NCBI GenBank assembly: GCA_034112085.1 | Contig: JAWUWD010000041.1 | Coordinates: forward strand, 1-17,471 | DNA: 17,471 nucleotides | Reading direction: 5' to 3' | Source of the DNA: JAWUWD01 sp034112085 | GTDB taxonomy: Bacteria > Bacteroidota > Bacteroidia > Cytophagales > Cyclobacteriaceae | Shown here: positions 1 through 7,424 of the stretch, piece after piece | Layout: each line of letters starts with the position of its first letter | Position numbering within the stretch: the first letter of the stretch is position 1 | The notes under the pieces: model-generated | The model's input: only the letters and a program-made list of their open reading frames with translations | Databases searched by the model: none | What the model was told of the DNA's origin: nothing | Made by a program: the position numbers and the translations under genes

Positions 1-171
1 TTATTTCAATCAAAAGGGACATTGAAGTCTATCATTGATGGTTTCCCGCTAGAAGAAATAGTCGAGGAAGCCAAGCAAAAACTAGTGGAAGTGGAAGCAA
101 AGGAAATCGCAGATTTACAAGAAGTCGATTCTGTTGAGGCTATTCAGGATACTATATATACTGATCAATAA
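1..171 (+). CDS. C-terminal end of a probable TPR-repeat protein (5' end outside window)
   Basis: Frame 1 is open from the first base to TAA at 169-171, giving 56 residues. The tail contains the stretch GTLKSIIDGFPLEEIVEEAK followed by an acidic end. A '.TL.SII..y....i...AK.KL' ending is, from memory, typical of the long TPR proteins of Bacteroidota, where the last helices belong to a TPR-like array. The next gene starts one base after this stop (ATG at 173), so the two are almost certainly cotranscribed and probably translationally coupled. Only the tail is visible, so the family is a guess; that it is a coding end is well supported by the open frame and the tight junction. Confidence 0.5.
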   Translation, partial: LFQSKGTLKSIIDGFPLEEIVEEAKQKLVEVEAKEIADLQEVDSVEAIQDTIYTDQ

Positions 172-172
172 T

Positions 173-1834
173 ATGAAGAATTACAAACAAATATCATTCA
201 TAGTATTAGGGATGATGCTCAGTGTGGCATCCTTTGGTCAAGAAGAATGGGATAATAACACTGGGGAGATTGAAGATGTTGAAGTAGAGATCATCAAAGA
301 CCGTGAGATTACCTTGTTGAAGGCGAATAGGAATTTTGAGAAAATAAATCCAACATTTTCAACAACTCAGCTTCCTAAGTTTGAATACAATTTTCGATCT
401 TTTGATTTCGAAATACCTGACTTGACTTTTAGATTAAGACCGCTTCGTATTAAAAATGAGCAATTGCAAAAGCTCTATGGAGGATATCTAAAAGCAGGAT
501 TTGGAAACTTTGGAACTCCATATTTGGAAGGATTTGTCAATAACAAAAGAGATCAGCAGTATGCCTATGGGGCACATGTCAAACATTTGTCTTCTAAGAA
601 TGGGCCTATCGATGATGAAAATTCAGGAGTTTCAGAAAGCCAAGTAGATTTATTTGGTAAGGTGTTTACTAAGAAAGCTGTATTGGGAGGAAATTTTGGC
701 TATGCACAGGACCAGGTGCATTTCTATGGATATCCTGAAGGTACGATCACCGAAGCTGATGATATCCAACAGCAGTTCAGTAAAATTAAGGTGAATGGTT
801 TCGTGAGATCTAATTCTAAAGACAAAGATCCTTCATACAATTTGGGAGTGGGCTATAGCCATATATCGGATGATTTGGAGGCAAAGGAGGGTGTATTTTC
901 TTCCAGCTTTGATTTGAAGTATCCAGTATCAAATGATAATAGTTTTCAACTCAATGCTGACGTTCAGCTCATAAGTAGAGCTGATAATGCAATATCCGAA
1001 AGCCGAGTTTTGGTGGAAGTCAAACCTACTTATAGCTTTGCATTAAGCGGGTTCAGGATTAATGCTGGACTAAACATAGCCTATGAAAATGATACATTAG
1101 AAAGCATGGGTAAAGCGCATATTTATCCTATAGTCAATGCTTCATATGATATTAGTAAACATACGACACTCTACGCAGGTGTTGAAGGAGGCATAGTTGC
1201 TAACAACTACCATAGTGCAATAGAGCGTGTTCCATTTCTCGATGCCAATGCACCTATTAACTTTTCTAATAGACTCTATGAGTTTGCGGGAGGAATTCGA
1301 GCTAAGGCAAGTAAGAGCAGCTACGTACATGCTGGATTTACCATGGGAGGATACAAGCACTATCAATACATATTCAATGAGGTAACTGATTTGTCAAAAT
1401 TCACTTTTGACTATGACCCTGAAACGAGTACTGTGGGTGATTTATTTGCCGAATGGGGATTGAGTCAGTCTCAAAAAGTTCAGCTATCGCTTCGTGGGGA
1501 TTATTTCATCTATAACATGGGTTCTTCTGAGGAGGCTTGGCATCAACCTCAATATAAAGTGACAACGTTAATAAAGTACAATATCTATGATAAAATCATC
1601 TTAGAGGCAAATTTGCATGTCTTGGGTGGTATTAACGTATTGGATCCGGTTTCTTCAAATGTACTTGAATTAGATCCAGCAATTAACTTAGGATTTCAAG
1701 GTTCTTACTTATTATCAGATCAGTTTTCCGTATTTGTAAAGTTAGATAATGTCCTCTCTCAGGAATATCAACTACTCAATAGATATCCGGTGAGAGGAAT
1801 GCAAGTTATGGCGGGATTGAGCTATACGTTCTAA
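173..1834 (+). CDS. Plug-less outer-membrane beta-barrel protein (TonB-dependent-receptor-like)
   Basis: The product is 553 residues. I place the start at ATG 173 because it gives a clean signal peptide (residues 1-22, MKNYKQISF... ending SFG-Q) and lies one base after the preceding stop; an upstream TTG at 134 would only bury the signal. After a short acidic segment comes the motif KDREITLLKANRNFEKINP (about residues 42-60), which I associate with a Bacteroidota family usually annotated as TonB-dependent receptor. From about residue 100 to the end the sequence is alternating aromatic/hydrophobic strands with short turns, ending GLSYTF, a terminal aromatic typical of barrels inserted by the BAM machinery. 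I see neither a carboxypeptidase-like N-terminal domain nor a recognisable TonB plug domain, so it is not a classical receptor. The downstream exbB-exbD-tonB genes suggest energised or physically linked function. Substrate unknown. Confidence 0.78.
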   Translation: MKNYKQISFIVLGMMLSVASFGQEEWDNNTGEIEDVEVEIIKDREITLLKANRNFEKINPTFSTTQLPKFEYNFRSFDFEIPDLTFRLRPLRIKNEQLQKLYGGYLKAGFGNFGTPYLEGFVNNKRDQQYAYGAHVKHLSSKNGPIDDENSGVSESQVDLFGKVFTKKAVLGGNFGYAQDQVHFYGYPEGTITEADDIQQQFSKIKVNGFVRSNSKDKDPSYNLGVGYSHISDDLEAKEGVFSSSFDLKYPVSNDNSFQLNADVQLISRADNAISESRVLVEVKPTYSFALSGFRINAGLNIAYENDTLESMGKAHIYPIVNASYDISKHTTLYAGVEGGIVANNYHSAIERVPFLDANAPINFSNRLYEFAGGIRAKASKSSYVHAGFTMGGYKHYQYIFNEVTDLSKFTFDYDPETSTVGDLFAEWGLSQSQKVQLSLRGDYFIYNMGSSEEAWHQPQYKVTTLIKYNIYDKIILEANLHVLGGINVLDPVSSNVLELDPAINLGFQGSYLLSDQFSVFVKLDNVLSQEYQLLNRYPVRGMQVMAGLSYTF

Positions 1835-1895
1835 TAATTGGGATCATAATTCTTGATGAATGGCATATTTGTCATACAGTACAAGTGCAGATATT

Positions 1896-1909
1896 GACAT
1901 TATAATGTC
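1896..1909. repeat. Perfect 14-bp palindrome upstream of the SPOR-gene promoter
   Basis: GACATTATAATGTC reads the same on both strands. It lies in the 154-bp gap between the barrel gene and the SPOR gene, 18 bases before the -33 element of the promoter at 1928-1957. The position fits an activator or repressor site, but no regulator can be named and AT-rich gaps yield such dyads by chance. Confidence 0.4.
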
Positions 1910-1927
1910 CAGCTATTTCAAGAATAT

Positions 1928-1957
1928 TTGCCTCATTCAAAATTTCAGCTATTTTTG
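1928..1957 (+). promoter_or_regulatory. Bacteroidota-type promoter for the SPOR-exbBD-tonB operon
   Basis: TTG at 1928-1930, a spacer of exactly 19 bases, then TATTTTTG at 1950-1957 match the Bacteroidota housekeeping consensus TTG-N19-TAnnTTTG in every defined position. Transcription would begin around 1963, leaving a leader of about 25 nt before ATG 1989. This makes the genes from 1989 to 4936 an independent transcription unit even if the upstream operon reads through. Confidence 0.72.
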
Positions 1958-1988
1958 TATCGAACTAAGTTCCTAAGACACCACCGTT

Positions 1989-2867
1989 ATGGCCAAAAAG
2001 AAGAAAAAAGACATAGAAGAGAATATAGATAATAAAGAAGAGTTCAATGATATTGATGAGAACTTTGGTTTACCTGATTTAGATTTGGAGACCTTAGACG
2101 AGATTAGTGAAGATTCTGTGGTAGAGGAAGAAATCCCTGAAGAGGTGAATGAGGTAGAAGAAGAGCAAGTGTCATATGAAGAAGAGCCAGTAATAGTAGA
2201 AGAGGAATCAGTAGAAGAAGAAGTAGAGGAGATGCCAGTGGTAGCTCAAGTAGCTGATGAAGAGACCGTTGATGAGGATGGATATAGAGAGGGAACTTCT
2301 GAAAATGAAGAAAAACCTGCTTATGTTCCGGGAACCTATGCCGCAAAAGCAAAAGAAGAGGAATCTAAATCCGGTAAAATTATTGGTGTTATCGTTGTCT
2401 TACTTCTTTTGGCGGGAGTACTATGGTACTTCATGTATTTCCAACCTGAACAACAGGCTGCTGAAAAAGCTAAGCAAGAACAGATAAATCAACAAAAAGC
2501 TCAACAAGAAAAAGAGCGTATAGCCGAAGAAAAGGCAGCTGAGGAAGCTAGGTTACAAGCTGACGAAGAGGCTAGGTTACAAGCTGAGGAGGACGCCAAA
2601 CCAAAAATTGGAACCATCGAAACAATTTCTGAAAAAACTAGTCGTTACTATGTGGTAGTATCAAGCGGGTTGGACGGTGATCTTGCGATGGACTACGCCC
2701 AAAAAGAAGTTAATAACGGAACAAATATCAAGTTATTGTCTCCATTGGGTACTAATAAGTTTTATCGTGTGACGGTGGCGGATCATGATACTTGGGTAGA
2801 TGCTGAGAACACTGCTAATGACTTAAAGTCTACCTTTGGAGATGGTGTTTGGGTTTTGAAATATTAA
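1989..2867 (+). CDS. Membrane-anchored SPOR-domain protein
   Basis: The product is 292 residues. Residues 1-130 are a very acidic, low-complexity cytoplasmic stretch after a lysine-rich start (MAKKKKK). One membrane helix follows (about 131-150, IIGVIVVLLLLAGVLWYF), then a charged E/K/Q/A-rich coiled coil (about 155-205). A C-terminal SPOR domain occupies about 217-292, from RYYVVVSSG through FYRVTVADHDTW to GDGVWVLKY. SPOR domains bind peptidoglycan stripped of stem peptides, which is enriched at division septa, so a periplasmic septal role is the family expectation. The orientation (positive then acidic N-terminus inside, SPOR domain outside) agrees with FtsN/DamX-type proteins. The gene has its own promoter and ends one base before exbB, so it is the first gene of an operon with exbB, exbD and tonB. 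The septal link of that operon is my inference. Confidence 0.88.
   Translation: MAKKKKKDIEENIDNKEEFNDIDENFGLPDLDLETLDEISEDSVVEEEIPEEVNEVEEEQVSYEEEPVIVEEESVEEEVEEMPVVAQVADEETVDEDGYREGTSENEEKPAYVPGTYAAKAKEEESKSGKIIGVIVVLLLLAGVLWYFMYFQPEQQAAEKAKQEQINQQKAQQEKERIAEEKAAEEARLQADEEARLQAEEDAKPKIGTIETISEKTSRYYVVVSSGLDGDLAMDYAQKEVNNGTNIKLLSPLGTNKFYRVTVADHDTWVDAENTANDLKSTFGDGVWVLKY
2544..2591 (+). repeat. Two tandem 24-bp copies in the SPOR-protein coiled coil
   Basis: Two adjacent 24-base units (2544-2567 and 2568-2591) share the 17-mer GCTAGGTTACAAGCTGA and encode the octapeptide repeat EARLQADE / EARLQAEE. Near-identity at synonymous positions indicates a recent slippage-type duplication lengthening the periplasmic coiled-coil stalk by one step. 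Confidence 0.7.
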
Positions 2868-2868
2868 T

Positions 2869-3549
2869 ATGACATTATTACAAATAACAACCTTGCCTGT
2901 TGAACAGACGGAAGGGTTGACGCAAGACAATTCTGTACAATTCATAGACCTCCTTTTTCAAGGAGGTTTTATGATGATACCCATTTTACTTTTATCACTT
3001 GGAGCAGTCTATATATTCGTAGAACGTCTCATGACCATCAATAAGGCAGCCAAGACGCCCGAAGATTTTATAGACTCTGTGAAGAGTAAGGTAATGAGTG
3101 GAGATGTCAACGGTGCCAAAGTGCTTTGTAAGGATACTGATTCTCCAATAGCTAAAATGATAGAAAAAGGAGTTCATCGGATAGGTAGTCCATTGAAGAA
3201 TATTGAAGTGGCTATTGAAAATGTGGGGAAAATAGAAATCTTTAAGCTAGAGAAGAACCTCTCTTTAATGGCGACTATTTCTGGAGCTGCACCGATGTTA
3301 GGTTTCTTGGGAACAGTAATAGGTATGATAGGAGCATTTATAGCGATTGCTCAAGAAGAAGGATCTGTGAGCCCAAAACTATTGTCAGAGGGGATATACA
3401 CTGCTATGGTCACAACGGCTGCTGGTTTGTTTGTAGGTATTTTGGCTTATTTAGGATACAATTACTTAGTGTCACGAGTAGCAAAGCTTATTCATAAGAT
3501 GGAATATAATACTATTGAGTTTATTGATTTACTTCAAGAGACTAAGTAG
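2869..3549 (+). CDS. exbB: ExbB/TolQ/MotA-family proton channel subunit
   Basis: The 226-residue product has the family layout: a short N-terminus, membrane helix 1 (about 36-53, IPILLLSLGAVYIFVERL), a cytoplasmic loop, and two long C-terminal helices (about 132-161 and 175-200). The channel-lining signatures ATISGAAPMLGFLGTVIGMI and AMVTTAAGLFVGI are present, including the conserved pore threonines. With ExbD it forms the inner-membrane proton channel that energises a TonB-type protein. ATG 2869 follows the SPOR stop after one base. An internal ATG pair at 2971 has an unusually strong AGGAGG upstream, but that shorter start would lose the conserved GG segment before helix 1, so I keep the longer form. 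Whether it serves iron/nutrient uptake (ExbB) or envelope integrity (TolQ) cannot be decided from sequence. Confidence 0.92.
   Translation: MTLLQITTLPVEQTEGLTQDNSVQFIDLLFQGGFMMIPILLLSLGAVYIFVERLMTINKAAKTPEDFIDSVKSKVMSGDVNGAKVLCKDTDSPIAKMIEKGVHRIGSPLKNIEVAIENVGKIEIFKLEKNLSLMATISGAAPMLGFLGTVIGMIGAFIAIAQEEGSVSPKLLSEGIYTAMVTTAAGLFVGILAYLGYNYLVSRVAKLIHKMEYNTIEFIDLLQETK
2948..2967 (+). other. Hairpin sequestering a perfect internal Shine-Dalgarno-like site in exbB
   Basis: ACCTCCT (2948-2954) and AGGAGGT (2961-2967) are perfect complements with a 6-base loop. The right arm is a textbook Shine-Dalgarno sequence four bases before ATG 2971, so in mRNA the site would be paired with its own anti-SD copy. 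The encoded peptide (DLLFQGGFMM) is conserved-looking ExbB sequence, so the signal may be a by-product of codon choice. Confidence 0.45.
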
Positions 3550-3593
3550 AACTTAGATTTTATAACCAAGGTCTCAGAAATTAGAACATAAAA

Positions 3594-3983
3594 ATGTCAT
3601 TAAAATCTAAACACAAAGTAGATCCTTCATTTAGCATGTCTTCTATGACAGACATTGTCTTTTTGTTATTGGTATTTTTCATGCTGACTTCATCATTTAT
3701 TACCCCTTCTGGTTTACCTGTAAGTTTACCATCGAGCAAGGCTTCAGTTGTGGAGATGCAGAAAATATCTGTAACAGTAACCAAAGACTTGGACTTCTAC
3801 GTTAATGATAAGAAAATTAGCCGTGGAAGTTTGGAAGCAGAATTGCGTACCAAGCTACTTGGTAATGAAGGTGTTGTAGTTTTACATATCGATGAGACGG
3901 TACCTACCAAGGAGATGGCATACGTAGCCGGTATTGCAACAGCACTTGAAGCCAAGGTATCTTTGGCGGTTAAGCCTAATTAG
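3594..3983 (+). CDS. exbD: ExbD/TolR-family proton channel subunit
   Basis: The 129-residue product has a short basic cytoplasmic N-terminus, one membrane helix (about 19-37) carrying the essential aspartate D20 within MTDIVFLLLVFFML, and a periplasmic domain (about 45-129) with the ExbD/TolR fold pattern, ending EAKVSLAVKPN. D20 corresponds to the protonatable aspartate that sits in the ExbB pore. It is separated from exbB by 44 bases with no clear promoter or terminator and from tonB by 11 bases, so all three are cotranscribed. Confidence 0.92.
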   Translation: MSLKSKHKVDPSFSMSSMTDIVFLLLVFFMLTSSFITPSGLPVSLPSSKASVVEMQKISVTVTKDLDFYVNDKKISRGSLEAELRTKLLGNEGVVVLHIDETVPTKEMAYVAGIATALEAKVSLAVKPN

Positions 3984-3994
3984 AAAATTAAGTA

Positions 3995-4936
3995 ATGAGG
4001 AAGCAAGAGAAAAATAACGACAGAACCGCATGGACAGTGTCCATACTAGTTCATGCGCTATTATTGATTGCTTTTATTTTTATGGTGGCCTGGCGAGAGC
4101 CGAATCCCCCATTGCCCGAAGTAGGTATTCAGATCAATTTTGGGACAGACGATACTGGAAGTGGCGACATTCAGCCTACGACCCCTGCCAACGAACCTGA
4201 AAACGAGGAGGAGAGTAATCCTGCGCCAGCTGAAGAAGAAGTAGTAGAAGACCAACCTGTAGAAGAAACGACAGTAGAGGAAGTGGTTACCGAGGAAGTG
4301 ATAGAACCTGTGACTGAGTCGTTACCTGCTGAAGATGTGCCCACTGAAACTCTCACACAAGAAGCTCCTAGTCCAGATGTAATCGAAGAAGAAGATGTGC
4401 CAGTATCTGATACTATCGAAAAAGAAAAGGAGGTAGTTGAAAAGCCGGTAGAGGAAGTGAAAGAAGTAGAACAGCCAGCCACGACTCCAGTATTGTACGA
4501 AAAGAAAGACACTAACACGACTGATGGCACAGGAGAGACTGATGCCGAAGCACAGCAAGCCAATGAAGGTAATGATGAAGGCGAAACTGGAGACAAAGGA
4601 CAAGAGGATGGAGTACTAGATGAGCGATCTATCTATAAAGGAAATCAAGGTGGAGGAGGAGGTGCACCAGCACTCAATATGTCAGGTTGGATGTGGGACT
4701 TCACACCAAAACCTAATGATAAGTCTGATGAAAATGGCAGGATCACCTTTGAGGTTAAAATCGATGAGGATGGCGAAATACTATCAGTAAGAACCATTGA
4801 AAGAAGTGTAAGTGCTGCTGTAGAAAAGGTCTACCGGCAAGAAATAGAGACACTAACATTTACCAAGACCTCCGATAACCGCAGTACCGCGGCTGTGTCT
4901 ACTGGGACAATTACTTTTGTGATCAAGTCGAAGTAA
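3995..4936 (+). CDS. tonB: TonB-family energy transducer
   Basis: The 313-residue product has a basic N-terminus (MRKQEKNNDR), a single membrane anchor (about 12-31, SILVHALLLIAFIFMVAW), a long Glu/Pro/Thr/Val-rich periplasmic spacer (about 36-215), a glycine run (GGGGG, about 216-222), and a C-terminal TonB-like domain (about 227-313). That domain contains the G-R-I-T-F-E-V-K-I-x-x-x-G pattern and ends in a beta strand (GTITFVIKSK). It would transmit the ExbBD proton-driven motion across the periplasm to an outer-membrane partner, for which the barrel at 173-1834 is the obvious neighbour. The C-terminal domain is divergent: I do not see the usual YP motif. A specialised TonB/TolA-like partner is therefore as likely as a nutrient-uptake TonB. 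It is the last gene of the unit; no strong terminator follows. Confidence 0.85.
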   Translation: MRKQEKNNDRTAWTVSILVHALLLIAFIFMVAWREPNPPLPEVGIQINFGTDDTGSGDIQPTTPANEPENEEESNPAPAEEEVVEDQPVEETTVEEVVTEEVIEPVTESLPAEDVPTETLTQEAPSPDVIEEEDVPVSDTIEKEKEVVEKPVEEVKEVEQPATTPVLYEKKDTNTTDGTGETDAEAQQANEGNDEGETGDKGQEDGVLDERSIYKGNQGGGGGAPALNMSGWMWDFTPKPNDKSDENGRITFEVKIDEDGEILSVRTIERSVSAAVEKVYRQEIETLTFTKTSDNRSTAAVSTGTITFVIKSK

Positions 4937-4983
4937 AGACTTTATTTAAGTACAGAGATATTACCTCATCGACAAATCATTCA

Positions 4984-5352
4984 TTATAACTTATTGATAA
5001 ATGCATCTAGCATAAGTTGAGCGGTGGCGGGATTTGTTCCCAAAGGAATATTATGTACATCGCATATACGCATTAACATCTGGATATCTGGCTCGTGTGG
5101 ATGTTTCCCTAAAGGATCGCGAAAAAAGAAGATCAAATCAAGTTGCTTAGAGGCTGTCATAGTGGCGATTTGTGCATCACCTCCCATCGGGCCCGATAGC
5201 ATTTTCTTCACCGTAAATCCGGCATTCTCGGCATGTGTACCAGTAGTTCCAGTAGCTACTATTTTGGCTTTTTCTAATTTGACTTTATTCTTAAGTAGGA
5301 AAGATATCATTTCTGCTTTCTTACCATCGTGTGCTATAGCTGCTATTCTCAT
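4984..5352 (-). CDS. mgsA: Methylglyoxal synthase
   Basis: The enzyme converts dihydroxyacetone phosphate to methylglyoxal and phosphate, a bypass of lower glycolysis used when phosphate is short. At 122 residues it is slightly shorter than the roughly 150-residue E. coli enzyme. Expected active-site features are visible: H8-D9 in IAHDGKK, the phosphate-binding TGTTGTH (34-40), SGPMGGD (53-59) with the catalytic aspartate D59, RDPLG (78-82), and H86/D89 in HPHEPD with the second catalytic aspartate. It is transcribed towards tonB (convergent, 47-bp gap) and divergently from folC, so it is its own unit. No convincing Bacteroidota promoter is apparent upstream of its start. Confidence 0.95.
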   Translation of the reverse strand: MRIAAIAHDGKKAEMISFLLKNKVKLEKAKIVATGTTGTHAENAGFTVKKMLSGPMGGDAQIATMTASKQLDLIFFFRDPLGKHPHEPDIQMLMRICDVHNIPLGTNPATAQLMLDAFINKL

Positions 5353-5420
5353 TTTGCAAGTTAATTACTATGTATTGAAAGATGAGATGTTAAGATTATC
5401 ATAATGTTAAATTCCTTCGC

Positions 5421-5428
5421 TATTTTTG
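5421..5428 (+). promoter_or_regulatory. -7 element of a probable folC-trmB promoter
   Basis: TATTTTTG matches the Bacteroidota -7 consensus TAnnTTTG and lies 17 bases before ATG 5446. No TTG is found at the ideal 19-base spacing upstream, so this is half a promoter. Its position helps choose the folC start: an ATG at 5404 would lie upstream of the expected transcription start. Confidence 0.45.
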
Positions 5429-5445
5429 CGATCATTTCAAGATTG

Positions 5446-6678
5446 ATGGACTTTCAACAAACTCTAGATTATTTATTCAGTGCCTTACCGATGTATCAGC
5501 GGATTGGGAAGAGTGCGTATAAAAAGAATCTAGATAATACGCTGGCACTCTGTGAAGCACTGGGGAATCCACAGACTCAATTCAAGTCAGTGCATATCGC
5601 AGGTACCAATGGTAAAGGAAGTTCTGCGCATATGATCTCAGCAATATTACAATCGGCTGGTTACAAGACTGGGCTATACACTTCACCGCATCTCAAGAGC
5701 TTTACAGAACGGATTCGCATAAATGGCATAGAAATATTAGAACAGGCTGTGATTGACTTTGTAATGGATCATAAGCACTTGATTGAAGAGATAAAGCCAT
5801 CATTTTTTGAAATCACTGTAGTAATGGCATTTGAATATTTTGCCAGACAAAAGGTCGATATAGCAGTGATAGAAGTTGGGCTAGGAGGAAGGTTAGATTC
5901 TACTAATGTGATTACTCCAGAAGTGAGTCTTATTACTAATATCAGCCTTGATCATCAAGAAATGTTAGGAGATACTTTGCCACTCATAGCGATCGAAAAG
6001 GCTGGGATTATTAAAGAAGGTGTACCAATAGTGATCGGACAAAGGCAAATTGAAATAGAAGACATTTTTATAAATAGAGCATCAGCGCTTAATAGCCCAA
6101 TTGTATTTGGTGAAGATCAATTCCCTATTGATGAAAACAATTTTGATCTTCAATTAAGAGGGGATTATCAACAAAATAACTTACCAGGCGTATTATCGAT
6201 AGTTGATCATTTAGTTAAAAAGGGTTATAAAATCACCCACGATCATATCCAAAATGGCTTGATAAATACGAGCGATTTAACTGGACTAAAGGGACGATGG
6301 CAAATACTTCAGGAGGATCCTGCAATGATTTGTGATACGGGTCACAATGTAGCAGGCATCCAACTTATCTTGAAGCAGCTATCCAGAATGGCCTATAATC
6401 AGCTGCATATCGTTTGGGGTATGGTAGATGACAAAGATTCGGAGAGTGTGCTGAGTTTACTACCTAATGAAGCCAAATACTATTTCTGTCAGGCCAATGT
6501 ACCAAGGGCTAAAAAAGCACAATTACTCTTCGAGGAAGCGAACATAATGGGACTGGATGGAGTTTTGATTGAAGATGTTAACGAGTCCATAAATGCAGCA
6601 AGTCAAAATGCTGATAAATCTGATCTGATATTTATCGGAGGCAGTACCTTTGTGGTTGCTGAAATTGCGAATCTCTAA
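5446..6678 (+). CDS. folC: Bifunctional dihydrofolate/folylpolyglutamate synthase
   Basis: The 410-residue product is a Mur-ligase-family enzyme that ATP-dependently adds glutamate to dihydropteroate and reduced folates. Visible landmarks are the N-terminal MDFQQTLDYLFSALPMYQR typical of Bacteroidota FolC, the P-loop GTNGKGS (53-59), YTSPHL (78-83) leading into RIRING, EVGLGGRLDSTN (about 143-154), the metal-associated ISLDHQEMLG (about 166-175), and DTGHN (297-301) in the C-terminal domain. I chose ATG 5446 over ATG 5404 because family members start with this sequence and a -7 promoter element lies between the two. trmB follows after 32 bases, so the two are likely cotranscribed. FolC next to exbB/exbD/tonB genes is an arrangement I recall from other Bacteroidota, here interrupted by mgsA. 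Confidence 0.95.
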   Translation: MDFQQTLDYLFSALPMYQRIGKSAYKKNLDNTLALCEALGNPQTQFKSVHIAGTNGKGSSAHMISAILQSAGYKTGLYTSPHLKSFTERIRINGIEILEQAVIDFVMDHKHLIEEIKPSFFEITVVMAFEYFARQKVDIAVIEVGLGGRLDSTNVITPEVSLITNISLDHQEMLGDTLPLIAIEKAGIIKEGVPIVIGQRQIEIEDIFINRASALNSPIVFGEDQFPIDENNFDLQLRGDYQQNNLPGVLSIVDHLVKKGYKITHDHIQNGLINTSDLTGLKGRWQILQEDPAMICDTGHNVAGIQLILKQLSRMAYNQLHIVWGMVDDKDSESVLSLLPNEAKYYFCQANVPRAKKAQLLFEEANIMGLDGVLIEDVNESINAASQNADKSDLIFIGGSTFVVAEIANL

Positions 6679-6710
6679 CTATATAGTCTCCAAATACCAA
6701 CTATCAAACA

Positions 6711-7373
6711 ATGAGAAGTAAGATAAAACGTTTTGAGGAAATCAAGTCAAGAGTAAATGTTTTTGACCCTGTCAATGAGGGCTATGAGAAGATCAAAGGA
6801 AATTGGCATACTGACTTTTTTAAGAATAACAATGATATAGTCTTAGAGCTAGGTTGTGGTCGAGGTGAATATACTATTGGTATGGCGAGACTGTTTGATC
6901 ATCAGAATTTTATAGGGGTTGATATTAAGGGAGATCGTATTTGGAATGGGAGCAGTGTGGCTTTAGAAGAAGAATTGACACACTTGGCATTCCTAAGAAC
7001 AGATATTCGTTTGATTGAGAAGTTTTTCGTGCCTAGCGAAGTAGCAGATATTTGGATTACTTTTCCTGACCCACGGCCAAAGGAAAGAGATATTAAAAAA
7101 AGGCTGACCAGTCCTGTTTTCTTAGAAGTGTATAAAAAATTGATACGATCAGGAGGTACTATAAGACTGAAAACAGACAACACAGATCTTTTCGATTATA
7201 CGCTCGAAGTATTAAGAGACCGCAATGATATTACTGATTTGATTCATACCCATGACTTATACAATTCACCCCTCAACGAAGAATGTCATGGTATCAGGAC
7301 TAATTTTGAACATAAGTTCAATGAAAAAGGTCACGATATCAAGTACCTTAGATTCGGGTTTAATAAGGAGTAG
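6711..7373 (+). CDS. trmB: tRNA (guanine-N7)-methyltransferase
   Basis: The 220-residue SAM-dependent enzyme makes m7G46 in the variable loop of tRNAs. It shows the SAM motif LELGCGRGEYT (45-55), an acidic strand end GVDIKGDRIW (69-78), the catalytic/tRNA-binding stretch FPDPRPKERDIKKRLTS (118-134), which corresponds to the PDPW-K-RH-KRR signature, and LKTDN (153-157). Length and motif order are those of bacterial TrmB. It lies 32 bases downstream of folC on the same strand and is probably its operon partner. Downstream is a convergent gene with no strong terminator between them. Confidence 0.93.
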   Translation: MRSKIKRFEEIKSRVNVFDPVNEGYEKIKGNWHTDFFKNNNDIVLELGCGRGEYTIGMARLFDHQNFIGVDIKGDRIWNGSSVALEEELTHLAFLRTDIRLIEKFFVPSEVADIWITFPDPRPKERDIKKRLTSPVFLEVYKKLIRSGGTIRLKTDNTDLFDYTLEVLRDRNDITDLIHTHDLYNSPLNEECHGIRTNFEHKFNEKGHDIKYLRFGFNKE

Positions 7374-7395
7374 GAGTGTAATGCTTAACCAGTGT

Positions 7396-7424
7396 TAGCT
7401 AGCTATTATAGTTCATGCTAGCTA
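7396..7424. repeat. Inverted repeat over the stop codon between convergent genes
   Basis: TAGCTAGC (7396-7403) and GCTAGCTA (7417-7424) flank a 13-base loop. The repeat covers the stop codon and last codons of the minus-strand TerB-like gene and lies 22 bases after the trmB stop. It could act as a two-way transcript end, but lacks a T tract on either side. Each arm is also self-complementary. Confidence 0.35.

Noticed and set aside
134..172. Upstream extension of the outer-membrane barrel gene to TTG 134
   Set aside because: It overlaps the end of the preceding gene and adds a poor leader before a perfectly good signal peptide starting at ATG 173.
4171..4603. Two long minus-strand frames opposite tonB (one almost entirely Ser/Thr/Val)
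   Set aside because: They are antisense images of the Glu/Pro/Val-rich TonB spacer, whose codon bias keeps opposite frames open.
5024..5404. Plus-strand frame of 126 codons opposite mgsA
   Set aside because: The minus-strand frame is unmistakable methylglyoxal synthase with all catalytic motifs; the plus frame is its antisense shadow.
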